A stretch of 64,000 bases of DNA. Source: Kuschelorhynchus macadamiae. Lineage: Eukaryota; Arthropoda; Insecta; Coleoptera; Curculionidae. Below are positions 23,246-33,757 of this stretch, in pieces; position 1 is the first letter of the stretch, and the number at the start of each line of letters is the position of its first letter. Location of the stretch: assembly GCA_030620095.1 (NCBI GenBank), contig JAUTXW010002476.1, positions 48,501-112,500 of the forward strand. The letters run 5' to 3'. The position numbers were made by a program, and so were the translations under genes. Under the pieces are notes generated by a model that saw only the letters and a list, made by a program, of their open reading frames with translations, made no database searches and was not told the origin of the DNA.

Positions 23246-23297
<52 letters not shown>
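23246..23297. repeat. (TA)n microsatellite
   Basis: About 26 TA units at the right end of the LINE-A copy that starts after the TA tract at 9284-9342. Confidence 0.93.
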
Positions 23298-23298
<1 letters not shown>

Positions 23299-23504
23299 GA
23301 CTCAACGTAAAACCAAAACACCCAAATTTTATAATCTAGTCATTAAACGTTTCAAAATTAGTTAGGAAAATCCATCTTCAGAGGGGGTCTCAAGACTGTA
23401 AACCCCTACCAAACCAATTTTCGACATATATTTACCTAATATTTTAGTCTACTTTTAAAACAGATTACTCTGTAAAAATATTAAAACTTAATTTCGGGAC
23501 ACCC

Positions 23505-23690
23505 CATATAACGTTTTATACTTTACTCTAGTAAAGATTTGTACCTATTTTGGTAGCTCTAGGATAACTGTAAACCTCAGGTCATTCACTTTTTATGAAA
23601 AATTGCGAGAGCGAAGAGCCTCGATTTGAAGGGCTTTAAACTTAATACTCAAACGTTTTATGCTGATTACTCTAGTCACGGTAGAATTGA
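23505..23690 (+). repeat. 144-bp satellite, about one and a quarter monomers, plus orientation
   Basis: Contains CTCTAGTAAAGATTTGTACC, AGCTCTAGGATAACTGTAAA, TCATTCACTTTTTATGAAAA and CGTTTTATGCTGATTACTCT. These match the A-type monomer in the orientation opposite to 8435-9283. The interval 23298-23505 is AT-rich with no recognised feature. Confidence 0.75.
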
Positions 23691-23870
23691 TAAACGGCAG
23701 CGTCAGAAGCATAAAAATCCCGAATTTGCCGACAGCCGCGGCCTGAAGGCAAAACCGGTTCAATCCAGTTTTCACAGCGACTCCGAGCAACTTTGGTGAA
23801 TTTTAGCACAGTACGTATTATACGAGAGCAAGGCAGAGATATTTTTGTGGCTGTTCCTTTTTCTATAACG

Positions 23871-26870
23871 ATGGTTGGATTTTGCGCAGTGGGTAACTAT
23901 TTCAGTAAAACCGATGGTTAAAAATCGTTTTTTAGAATTCCAAAAGATCCTTTCAGGTATGAATAAATATTAGCTAGGATTAAAATACCGACCATGTTTT
24001 GTTTTCAAAAAAAAAATGGTTTTGTGTTAATGATAAAAGAATAAACTTATAATTCCCATTCATAGGACCAGGGTGAAACCAATAAACAAGCGACATCGAT
24101 TCTAAAGTCAGAAAAGTAATTTTTTAAGTTTTGAAAAAGTTGGTAGGGCATGTGAAGGTGACGGGGGATTTAAAACTGTGAATCGTGGAGCATCACATTA
24201 AAAAATATATATAAGTGTATGATAATGTACATAATTTTACGGGGAGTTAAAATCATTGTTTAATTCAGACTGTTACGCTTGAGAAGCGTTATGTATTATT
24301 ATAAAATCAAAGTGGGAAAATAAGCCAAGTGTAATTAACACTCACTTTCAACTGCAAATAAAAAGATTTTCGCTCCTTTCAGATGTGAACAGTGGAAACA
24401 AAAACTTTTGTAGGAAATCACAGATATTCACATCTTACTAATGATGAATGTAACTTGAAAATTAAAATATGTGCAATATATTTTGAGACACAATATTTTT
24501 CGAATCCTCAGAAGAACCGCATTAAATCTGATGGCATCCCTACAATGCATTTACCAATTAATAATAGGTCAGTTTTACACTCATCAACTCAAACACTACT
24601 TCTAGAAACGGTTAATGCGTCTACACAAGTTTCTTTAATTGAGTTAGAAAAAACTCAAATAAATAATAGTGATATTGCTATTCAAACTAATAGTAATAGT
24701 TCAGAAGAAAGAAAGAAGGAAACTAAAACGGAAGCATGCCAAACCACTAGCATCCTTTCATTCCCATAGTCCCAGTAAACGTAAACTGAAGAGACGCATA
24801 CATGAACTAGAAAAACAATTGAACATTACACGTGGAAATGAAGACATTACGTTTGAAGACGTTTAAAAGTTTTTAAAAAATAATTACCCAGAAGAATTTT
24901 TTAGGTTCTTTAAAGTTCAGTTACATTTAGTAAATAAATTTTCTGGGCCCAAAGGTATATAAAACATTAAAAACAATATTTAGACTTCCATCAAAAAGAA
25001 CCTTAGAGAGAATTACAATGCACTGAATTGGTACCCCGGGTTACAACAGCTTTCTTCTTAAAGCTCTAGAGCTAAGAGTTAATTTATTAGAGCCCATTTC
25101 TAAAGATTGCGTAATATGTGTAGACAAAATGTCACTTAAATCCAATCTTTTCTATAATGTCGTTCGGGATAAAGTTATTGAATTTTTATGAAACCAAAAA
25201 TAAAATAACAACTGAAATTGCCACTAGTGCCTTGGTAATTATGGTCAAAGGTAACGCAAAAAACTGGAAACAACCTATTACATTTCTATTACATTTTTTT
25301 TTAATTCTACAAAAACTACAGAAAGAATTTGCTAATACTACTCCTGTTAACCTCCTATTGTAAATAGAAATAAAAATCCAATAGATCATAATGATCATGG
25401 TCTAAATGAAACCTTAATGAAATAATATTTCAGTCCATAAAAAATTTGAAAAGTTGGTTTTAATGTAATCGGTACAATTTCAGATCAGGGTTCTAATTTC
25501 TATAAACTTGTAAAAAGTGATTTTATACTTACTCCAGAAAATCCTACATTTCTAGAGGAGACAATTTGCCCGTTTTGTATTTTTCTGACATACCACATTT
25601 ATTAAAATCCCCTAGGAATAATTTATTTGCACATACATTTCAAGTAGGTATTAATTTTATTTAAAAATGTTATTTAGAACAAATGTACACGTATGATAAA
25701 AAAAGAATGTATAGACTAGCACTAAGATTGTCAGATGAACATATATATTGGACCAATTTTCAAAAAATGTAGGTTCGTTACGCCACACAGGTTTTCAGTC
25801 ATTCTGTATGTACGGCAATGCAGACATTAATAGAGTTTAAGGTTTTACCAGTAGAGGCCGAACATACTGCTAATTTCATTGGAAAAATAAATGCATTTTT
25901 TGATGTTCTTTATTGTGACCATCTTCAAAATTTTCAAGCATTTAAAGGAACAGAACAACAACTAGATTTTTTAAAGAAAATGGATAATTTATTTAAAGAA
26001 ATGAAGGTGTTTAACTCAACAGGGAAAGATATCACTAATTCTATGAGGTTTATTTATGTTTGACGGTTAACTATTTCTTCTCTTTTAAAATTATGGAATA
26101 TTTTAAAGGAAAAAAATTATTTATTTTTGCTAACACGCCATTTAAACCAGGACTGCTTAGAAATTTTTTTTGGGAAAATTAGAAATGCTTTTGAAGAATG
26201 CGAAAAACCCAACACCAATTCAGTTTTCTAGAGCGTTTAAAAATTTTTTTTGGATTAAATTAATTTGAAGAATTTGAGAGAACAAACTGTCTGAATGATA
26301 TGAATGAAAGTTTAATGAATGTCACTCCAGATCGTTTACAACGAAGTAGCCTACTACTGATTACTTGAAAGTTCATACGACAGATTATCAACATTTTGAT
26401 AAATGTGAAGGAAACTCTCTAACATATGTAGGAGGTTATTTATTAAAAAAATCTAAAACAACATTCATGTTCTATATGTGTAGAATATGCGACAGGGAAA
26501 GACCTTCCGCGAGAAGCAACCATTTTTTGTCGTAAAAAAACCTACAAGAGCACAGAAGAAAAACCTTACGGTGGCTTAACCATTCCCTCTACTTCATTTG
26601 TGGATTTTCTAATATCGCTGGAGGACATATTTGTTCAAGAATTCAATAATTTAGCCGGTGTTCCTAACATAGCCAAACATTTAAAAGATAGTTTTCTAAG
26701 ATTAGTTTTTCTTATCCGTGTAACTTCTTCCCTCTAGCGTATTGTATTTCTTTATATACTAGAGTAAGGATCTATTACACTTTAAAATTTGCTAACAGAA
26801 ACATAAAAACCCAGAAAGCAAATAAACAAATCCCTATTCCTAATTTCCCAAGTCCTAGAGCAAAATAAAA
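23871..26870 (+). pseudogene. P-element-like (THAP9 type) transposase, decayed
   Basis: This is a broken gene for a THAP-domain transposase. Exon 1 (23871-23956) encodes a THAP start (MVGFCAVGNYFS... FFRIPKDPFR). It is joined in phase across a 426-bp GT-AG intron (23957-24382) to RCEQWKQK. The THAP tail follows in a shifted frame (ICAIYFETQYF, GIPTMHLP). Two zinc ligands look lost: the second Cys is Tyr, and the His of CxxH is Tyr. Downstream are a coiled-coil-like segment (SKRKLKRRIHELEKQLN), catalytic-domain pieces (CVDKMSLKSNLFYNVVRDKV, ISDQGSNFYKLVKS) and the C-terminal FLLTRHLNQDCLEIFFGKIR. Many stops and frameshifts occur. Element termini were not identified. Confidence 0.8.
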
Positions 26871-27299
26871 TATATTATTAAGTATCTAGATATCTTAGAG
26901 TTCTATTAATTTGGGTTTGTACTTTTTTTTAATTGCGAAGGAATTAATATTTTTGCAATATAAGCTAGATTAAACAACATAAAACTTGTTATTAAATTAT
27001 TATTTATTTGTTTTCCTATCATTTTAACCTTCAGACATTTTTAAGAACGTGTCGTGTAGCATTTATAACCTAAATATCAGTTCTAAATATGTTAAAATTA
27101 GAGCGTCGAATGAAATTATAAAATAATTAAATAGTACAAGACTTATTAATTAGTTGAGCGATTCAATTTTACTAATTGAATGTCCCCTCGTATAAACGCG
27201 GTTTAACGAATGGAAAGCCTGGCAAGCAGGTGCCTGCCGCGCCGGTGCGTTTTTGATCTCAATACTTGAAAGGATTTGAGCTCACTAACGTTACTGTCT

Positions 27300-27588
27300 T
27301 GTTTATTTATACTATGCTCTAGTAAAAATTTGTGCCAATTGTGGTTAAGTCTAGGATAAATTTAAACCCTCGTTCATTCACTTTTTTTGAAAAATTGCAA
27401 GAGGGAACTACCTTAATTTGAGAGGTTTGAAAGTTGATACTCAGCCGTTTTATGCTGCTTACTTTAGTAAAGATTTTTGCCAATTTTGGTAGCTCTAAGA
27501 TAAATTTAAACCCCTGGTCATTCAGTTTTCATGAAAAAATTGCAAGAATTCACTTTTAAATGTGTTCAGGTTATTTGTTGCGTTTAGA
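27300..27588 (+). repeat. 144-bp satellite array, left of MITE
   Basis: About two monomers in plus orientation, with GTTGATACTCAGCCGTTTTA near 27430. The array is interrupted by the MITE at 27589-27918 and continues after it. The preceding 26870-27300 is AT-rich non-coding DNA with nothing recognised. Confidence 0.8.
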
Positions 27589-27918
27589 TTGACAAACAAA
27601 AATCTTTTTTGGCTTTTTCGCAACTGAATAAAAATATTTAACTTTAAATTAATTGAAGCAGATATTTGTAATATAATTACATACCTCAACATGTAGACTA
27701 ATCTCTCTACGGAATGTTTCGATACATAATAGAAATAATATTATTTAAGCAAGCATAAGAAATTATATCATTTACCTTAAGTTTTTATAGACACATAGTA
27801 GTTGTACAAATACTTTCATCCTATCGGGACTCATATATATAATATCTGCTTCAATTAATTTAAAGTTAAATATTTTTATTCAGTTGCGAAAAAGCCAAAA
27901 AAGATTTTTGTTTGTCAA
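27589..27918. mobile_element. MITE with ~78-bp perfect inverted repeats
   Basis: A 330-bp element begins TTGACAAACAAAAATC and ends GATTTTTGTTTGTCAA. The terminal repeats 27591-27666 and 27841-27916 are identical over all 76 bases checked, extendable to 78. The 174-bp centre is AT-rich and non-coding. A target duplication is not clear (at most GA on each side). It sits inside the satellite array. Its family is not recognised. Confidence 0.88.
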
Positions 27919-28930
27919 GAGTTCACTTTTTATGAAAAAATTGAAGAAGTGCCTCTATTTGAGTGGCTAGAAAGTTGATACTCTCCTTTTTATGCTGCTT
28001 GCTCTAGCAAACATTTGTGCCAATTTTGGTAGCTCTAGGATAACTTTAGACCCCTGGTCATTCACTTTTTATGAAAAATTGCAACAGGGAAGTGCCTCAA
28101 TCTGTGTTGCTAGAAAGTTGATACTAAGTTATTTTATGCTGTTTGCTTTAGTGAAGATTCAAGTTAATTTTGATAGCTTTAAGATGACTTTAAACCCTAG
28201 GTCATTCACTTTTAATAAAAAATTACAAGCGGGAAGTGCCTCAATTTGAGGGGCTAGAAAGTTGATACTCTGCTGTTTTATGCTGCTAACCGTAGTGAAG
28301 ATTTGTATCGATTTTACAAGCTCTAGGATAATTTTAGACCCCCGGTCATTCACTTTTTATGAAAAATGGCAAGAGGGAAGTGCCTCAATCTATGGGGCTA
28401 GAAGGGTGATACTAAGTCATTTTATGCTGTTTGCTTTAGTGAAGATTCACGTTAATTTTGATAGCTTTAAGACGACTTTAAACTCCCGGTCAATCACTTT
28501 TTATGAAAAATTACAAGAGGGAAGTGCCTCAATTTGAGGGGCTAGAAAGTTGATACGCAGCCGTTTTATGCGGCTTGCTCTAGAAAAGATTTGTACAAAT
28601 TTTGGTAGCTCTAGCATAACTTTAGACCCCCGGTCATTCACTTTTTATGAAAAATTGCAAGAGGGGAAGTGCCTCAATCTATAGAGCTAGAAAGTTGATA
28701 CTAAGTCATTTTATGCTTTTTGCTTTAGTGAAGATTCAAGTAAATTTTAAGAGCTTTAAGATGATTTTAAACCCCCGGTCATTTACTTTTTATGAAAAAC
28801 TGAAAGACGGAAATGCTTCAATCTGAGGGGCGAGAATGTTGATATTTAGGCGTTTTATGTTGCGCTCTAGCAAAGATTTGTGCTAATTTTAGGAGGTCTA
28901 GGATTTTTAAAAACTATGGATATTCGTGGG
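27919..28930 (+). repeat. 144-bp satellite array with 288-bp alternating dimer
   Basis: The phrase tttatgct recurs at 27989, 28133, 28277, 28421, 28565 and 28710, a spacing of 144 (once 145). Monomers alternate A-B-A-B by the gctctag/tttgtgccaatttt versus gctttag/gaagattcaagtt signature. A to B junctions read ATCTGTGG; B to A junctions read ATTTGAGG. Frames of 85-96 codons across each dimer are a consequence. Confidence 0.93.
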
Positions 28931-29844
28931 CATCAAATTACCGGTCATTAAATTAGATCTCTGTGTGCATTTTGTCGTTGATTTTTTTTTGTTACAATCA
29001 AGTACAAACTCGATTTTTCGACAACCGCGCGGCATCTAGAAAAATTGGCTACAATTTAAATTAACCCACTTTTCAGTTAAAGCAAACATGAATTAACAAA
29101 GAGTACCTATTATTAAAACTTAATATATGTGCCTGAAATTAATACGATATTTGCATGTATTTAAAGTATTTTGCAAATAATACAGAACAGCTGCATATAT
29201 TTTGCTTTATTGATGTACAAGTATGTAAAAAATTAAATACTGTTCGTTAACTAAAAAAAAACATAGGAACACACGCGGAAAAATATTTAATGACTACTAT
29301 GTTTGCTATATTTTAATTTCATCTGTAAATAGAATAAAATGATCCGCACTTGGTAAGGGAAGGGGCATTCCAGGAAAGATTTGGTATTAACGTCTGGTTT
29401 GGAGTACTAGGAACAGGGGAGGAGCCTCCCCCCGGACGTGACTTCATAGGGGCGCCAAAACATGCACAGGCAAAAAACACAAGACGCCAAAACCGGCAAA
29501 GGCAAAAAAAATTATTGGCCATTTACCACAAGGAAACCAGCAATTGGGAATTTTTTTTCTATAGATAATAACATCCACCTATACATTACCATGTTTAAAT
29601 TTTATTAGAATTCAGCATGGATATTATTTTTATTTTATTGATGCAGCAATTGACCGCTGATCAGCCGCTAATATATTATGCGTCCTAAAAAGTTCTAACA
29701 TGTTTTGCGTGTTCGGTTCGGCGTATTTTGCCTCGGCAGTGCAAGTGCTTGTGCTGGTCGGCGAATCTATGCTTAGGCTTTAATTTGCAAATAGCAATAG
29801 CGATTAGCAATTTTAGTTAGTTTGATGAATTGATGATAAGAGTA
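28931..29844. other. Unclassified non-coding stretch with one GC-rich block
   Basis: Mostly AT-rich. A block at 29340-29515 stands out by base composition (GGAGGAGCCTCCCCCCGG, GGGGCGCC, then CAGGCAAAAAACACAAGACG). Both strands are open for about 70 codons there, but no family is recognisable. Confidence 0.4.
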
Positions 29845-29972
29845 ATGAATCGAATTACTAAAAAGTCAGGGGCGGCATATCGTCAGGAAAAACAAAAAAG
29901 AATTATTTTTACCGCTGAGCTGAAAGGCTTTATGCAGCAGTTCTTAAGAAGAAAGCTCGAGAATACCAATAC
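29845..29972 (+). pseudogene. Possible N-terminal exon of an hAT-like transposase
   Basis: ATG, then basic residues (ITKKSGAAYRQEKQKRI) and a consensus donor, GTAAGT, at 29973. The basic SGA-Y-R motif resembles the start of hAT/ZMYM1-like transposases (compare RLSGAQYKKRK in the intact hAT at 11512). No downstream exon was found, so it may be a truncated fragment. Confidence 0.3.
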
Positions 29973-30184
29973 GTAAGTAATAAAGCTATTTGTTTGTAGT
30001 GAAGTCGCCAGTTTGTTCTACGCAACTAATATTATATAATTATCGAAAATATATAAAAATGAAATATTCTCTGAGAATATTCACGAAAAGTTGAGAATTT
30101 AAAGGAAATTTTGAGAATTTATGACATTAATGGAAATTTTTGAAATTCTGGAGATTTTACATAATTCAATGGAAATATTTCCAA

Positions 30185-30950
30185 AAGGGGCTAGAAAGTT
30201 GACACTCTGCCGTTTTATGCTGCTTGCTCTAGTAAAGATTTGTGCCAATTTTGGAAGCTCTATGATAACTTTAAACCTCCGGTCATTCGCTTTTTATAAA
30301 AAATTGCAAGAGAAAAGTGCCTCAATCTGTAAGGTTAGAAATGCTGTATACTTCAATAACGATTCAAGTCAATTTTGACAGCTTTAAGATGACTATAAAC
30401 CCCCGGTCATTCACTTTTAATGAAAAATTACAAGAGTTAAGTGCCGTAATTTGAGGAGCTAGAAAGTTGATACTTAACCGTTTTATGTTGCTTGCTCTAG
30501 TAAAGATGTGTGCCAATTTTGGTAGCTCTAGGATAAGTTTAGATCCCTGGTCATTCCCCCAAGAGGGAAGTGCCTCAATCTGTGTTGCTAGAAAGTTGAT
30601 ACTAAGTCATTTTATGCTGTTTGCTTTAGTGAAGATTCAAGTTAATTTCCATAGCTTTAAGATGACTTTAAACCCCCGGTGATTCACTTTTAATAAAAAA
30701 TTACAAGCGGGAAGTGCCTCAATTTGAGGGGCTAGAATGTTGATACTCTGCTGTTTTATGCTGCTAGCTGTAGTGAAGGTTTGTATCGATTTTACAAGCT
30801 CTAGGTTAATTTTAGACCCCCGGTCATTCACTTTTTATGAAAAATTTCAACAGGGAAGTGCCTCAATCTGTGGGGCTAGAAAGGTGATACTAAGTCATTT
30901 TATGCTGTTTGCTTTAGTGAAGATTCACGTTAATTTTGATAGCCTCCGAG
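30185..30950 (+). repeat. 144-bp satellite array, second plus-strand block
   Basis: About five monomers in alternating A/B order, one with a deletion near 30350 and one missing TCACTTTTTATGAAAAATTG near 30558. It ends abruptly at GATAGCCTCCGAG. Sequence details are close to the 27919-28930 array, as in GATACTCTGCTGTTTTATGC at both 28266 and 30743. Confidence 0.9.
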
Positions 30951-31331
30951 TTTATGGTAAATTACGAGCATATATGAAATCCATAGGATTTTTTAATATA
31001 TTAAATTTATGTCAACCATTTTAGATTTTTTAAGGAGGCCGTTTGTTTTTTTTAGTTGAACCACATAACAGATGTTTTAGAAAGTAAGTTAAAGATGTGA
31101 AAGCTAGCAAAATTTGTGATACGTTTTATTGTAACTACCGACTAAGTAACCGAGACTAACGAAAGGTCATTTAGTCAATTAAAAATTGTTAAACATTTTA
31201 TTGCTAAAATGTGAAAAAGAGTTATTGAAAAAATTAATTAAATTTTGAAAACCTTATTGCTCTTGGGCAAAACTTAAAGAGAGAAGAGTCGAATTAAAGT
31301 AAATATCCCCTGTGTTCACTTAAAAGGTTTA
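30951..31331. other. AT-rich stretch with a local duplicate at 33480-33600
   Basis: Segments TTTAGAAAGTAAGTTAAA, TTTGTGATACGTTTTATTGT and CTAACGAAAGGTCA (31075-31170) recur in direct orientation at 33505-33600. They appear to be parts of one element family repeated on both sides of 31332-33091. Confidence 0.5.
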
Positions 31332-31579
31332 AGGGCCGATTTATCTATCAGTGCTCGGCTAAGTAAAAGCAAAGTTTACTGAATAAAAACATAACTTGCG
31401 GCACTTAAACACGTGACTCAATTTACCTATTCCTCGCGTCCCGCTCCGTCTGATACACTCTGGGTACCGGTCGGGTCTTCGGCACATATACAGTTGGTCA
31501 GGCTTCGTGATCGCGCCAGTTTGTTATTGTGCTATATAGTGAGACTTTTTTTTTATTTCTTTGACAAATATGAGCCAAT

Positions 31580-31645
31580 ATGCCTATTAGATTTTGCTCT
31601 GTAGATGGTTGTAAAAAACATGTTTTATCAATTCCGTCGATTCGC
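31580..31645 (+). pseudogene. Possible THAP-domain start fragment
   Basis: MPIRFCSVDGCKKH has the spacing of the first two Cys ligands of THAP zinc fingers (C-x4-C here), and VLSIPS follows. No further THAP ligands are seen in frame. It may be the remains of the transposase of the element at 31332-33091. Confidence 0.3.
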
Positions 31646-31760
31646 CTGTCGGTCTGTATGTCTGTCTATTAGTTTGCGACATAGCTTAAATACTACTTAC
31701 TCGATTGACTCAATTAAGGGTCATATGAGGATGACCTAGTAATATGTAAAAAAAAAATTG

Positions 31761-32365
31761 TTAGAGTGGTGTATTATTTTGGGTTAAAATCCAGTAAAAA
31801 AAGCAAGTCTTTTTTTAAATTGTCGATGTTTCCCAATTTTATTGTTGCATCCTCAGAACACATATAGATTCTATATCCTGCATGAAACCCATATTATCAG
31901 TCTGTATCTACTCCGTTGGTCTGTAGATATTTCCCAGATATTAAGTGTCTAAATGGTTTTCGTTAACGATCCTCTTGTTATGTTAGACTGGTGTATTATT
32001 TGGGGTTGGGATCCAGTAAAAAAACAACAGACTTTTTTAAACTGTCGACGTTTCGCTATTTTATTGTTGTATTCTCAGGACAAATATATACATTGTATAA
32101 CCCACATTGGCAGTCTTTACCTACTACGCTAGTTCGCAAATATGTCCCAGATATTAAGTTTCTAAATGGTTTTCATTAACAATCCTTTTGTTGTTATGTT
32201 AGAGTGGTGTATTATTTGGAGTTGGGATCCAGTAAAAAACAATAGATTTTTTTTAACTGTCGACGTTTCACTATTTTATTGTTGCATTCTCAGGACACAT
32301 ATATAAATTCTGTATCCTGCACAAAACCAGTATTTTCAGTCTTTACCTATACTACGTTGTTGACA
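31761..32365 (+). repeat. Three tandem ~220-bp repeats
   Basis: TTAGAGTGGTGTATTATTT (or TTAGACTGG...) starts at 31761, 31983 and 32199, spacing 222 and 216. Each unit contains GGATCCAGTAAAAAA or AATCCAGTAAAAAA, GTCGACGTTTC or GTCGATGTTTC, and ATTGTTG-ATTCTCAGGACA. Confidence 0.85.
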
Positions 32366-32509
32366 ATTGACTTTAAATTTTGCAGAAAAATTAAATGTGC
32401 AAATGTGTGTATGTGTCAATGTAAAAACTATTTATTGAATTTATTTTAAATTATTCCCAAAAGTTAAATGTGACATAGGTAGAAAGAAAATGGTAAAATA
32501 TTGGTAGGA

Positions 32510-32660
32510 ATCCAATATCATGAAACAAAATGGCGGCCAATAAAAATTAAAAGTATAATACCGTGACTATGTACTAAAGTAAACTGAGTCACACTTCACT
32601 ATTCCGAACAAATGGAAAAAAAACGAGGGAAGTTCCGAGTAAAGGAAATTTACCGATTTT
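32510..32660 (-). repeat. Dispersed repeat, CGCCATTTTG family, reverse copy
   Basis: CAAAATGGCGGCCAATAAAA near 32527 and AACGAGGGAAGTTCCGAG near 32622 are reverse complements of the family core and of its ACTTCCCTCGT end. Confidence 0.5.
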
Positions 32661-33610
32661 TTTATTTATAAAATAAAAATATCGTATTCTTAAATTCGAC
32701 TAGCAGGTAAGTAACAATTTAATATTAAATTTACTATATTTAAATAACATTTAAAACTGTAATTGCAAAATATTAAACTAGTCCGACGACAAAATTCAAC
32801 AACAATAATTTTTGTCTAAAGTTATTTATACTTTTAAAATTCCCTTGTAGATAAAAATTCGTAGCGCGAAGCCAAACTACTTTTATACAGCTTGGTAATA
32901 GGAGGCAGTGTCGATGGGGTTTGAAACTAGACGGCTCGCCTTTTATCTGCGATTTTCAAAGGGCCCAGTGCGGCAACTTATATTTTTATTCAGTAAACTT
33001 TGGTAAAAGTAGCTCTTGGTTTCATTGTAAGTATCAGTTAAATCGTTAATTAGTGTAGCTAACTTAGCTTAGCACTGATAAACCTGCCCTAAGAGTTAGA
33101 CCGGATCTATTTGACTTATCTTGGTAGTTAAAACAGTTAGTTTATCAGTTATGTTCTGCTTATGTCACTGTCATTTTGTAATTGTGACATTTAGAAGAAT
33201 GTTTTGTGCTATTGTTGCTTCTGTCACTTTAAACCCATAACTTTCAAGTTATACCTGGTCTAAATTTAAACCGTTTTAGTGAATACAGCTGTATGTTAAA
33301 AAATTAATAAGATTTTTTAATTTCCCATCTGCCTGGGTAAACTGAAAATAGAAGATGTAGAAGCTTTACTGCAAATTATTCCTTCAAATAATAATACCCA
33401 TATCCCAAAACCGGATGTTTATGATTTATTTGTAGAGCTAGAAGTTTTGTTTACATTTTACATCTTGCAGTAAAGCTTCTTGTTTAAAAGATGTAATAAA
33501 TAATGTTTTAGAAAGTAAGTTAAACATGTTAAAGCTAGAAAAATTTGTGATACGTTTTATTGTATCTGCCGGCTACGTAAGCTCCACTAACGAAAGGTCA
33601 CTTAGGACGG

Positions 33611-33757
33611 GTTTATCAGTGTTCAGCTAAGTCAAAGTAGTTCTTGGTTTCGTTGTAACTATAATTTAAATCGTTTATTAGCAACGCTGATAAACCATTT
33701 AACTGATAGTTACAACGAAACCAAGAGCTACTTTAACTTAGCCGAGCACTGATAAAC
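33611..33757. mobile_element. Small fold-back element
   Basis: GTTTATCAGTGTTCAGCTAAG at the left pairs with CTTAGCCGAGCACTGATAAAC at the right. The intervening TAGTTCTTGGTTTCGTTGTAAC pairs with GTTACAACGAAACCAAGAGCTA. The outer words match the ends of 31332-33091, so this is a short deleted relative. It abuts and truncates the left arm of the next mariner element. Confidence 0.75.

Larger units (their letters stand above)
31332..33091. mobile_element. Element with TTTATCAGTGCTCGG-type ends
   Basis: The left end reads AGGGCCGATTTATC...ATCAGTGCTCGGCTAAG; the right end reads CTTAGCACTGATAAACCTGCCCT, its imperfect reverse complement. Further inward, AGTTTACTGAATAAAAA at 31374 pairs with TTTTTATTCAGTAAACTT at 32983. 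Inside are a short THAP-like start (31580), three ~220-bp tandem copies (31761-32365) and a dispersed-repeat fragment (32510-32660). Transposon type is not certain; a P-like derivative is possible. Confidence 0.5.

Noticed and set aside
27992..28537. Frames of 85-96 codons resembling a repeated protein
   Set aside because: They follow from a satellite monomer length divisible by three; no start context or splice signal supports a gene, though the pattern is reported as a finding.
8435..30950. CRISPR-like array
   Set aside because: The repeats are 144-bp contiguous satellite monomers without spacers, in a eukaryotic context.
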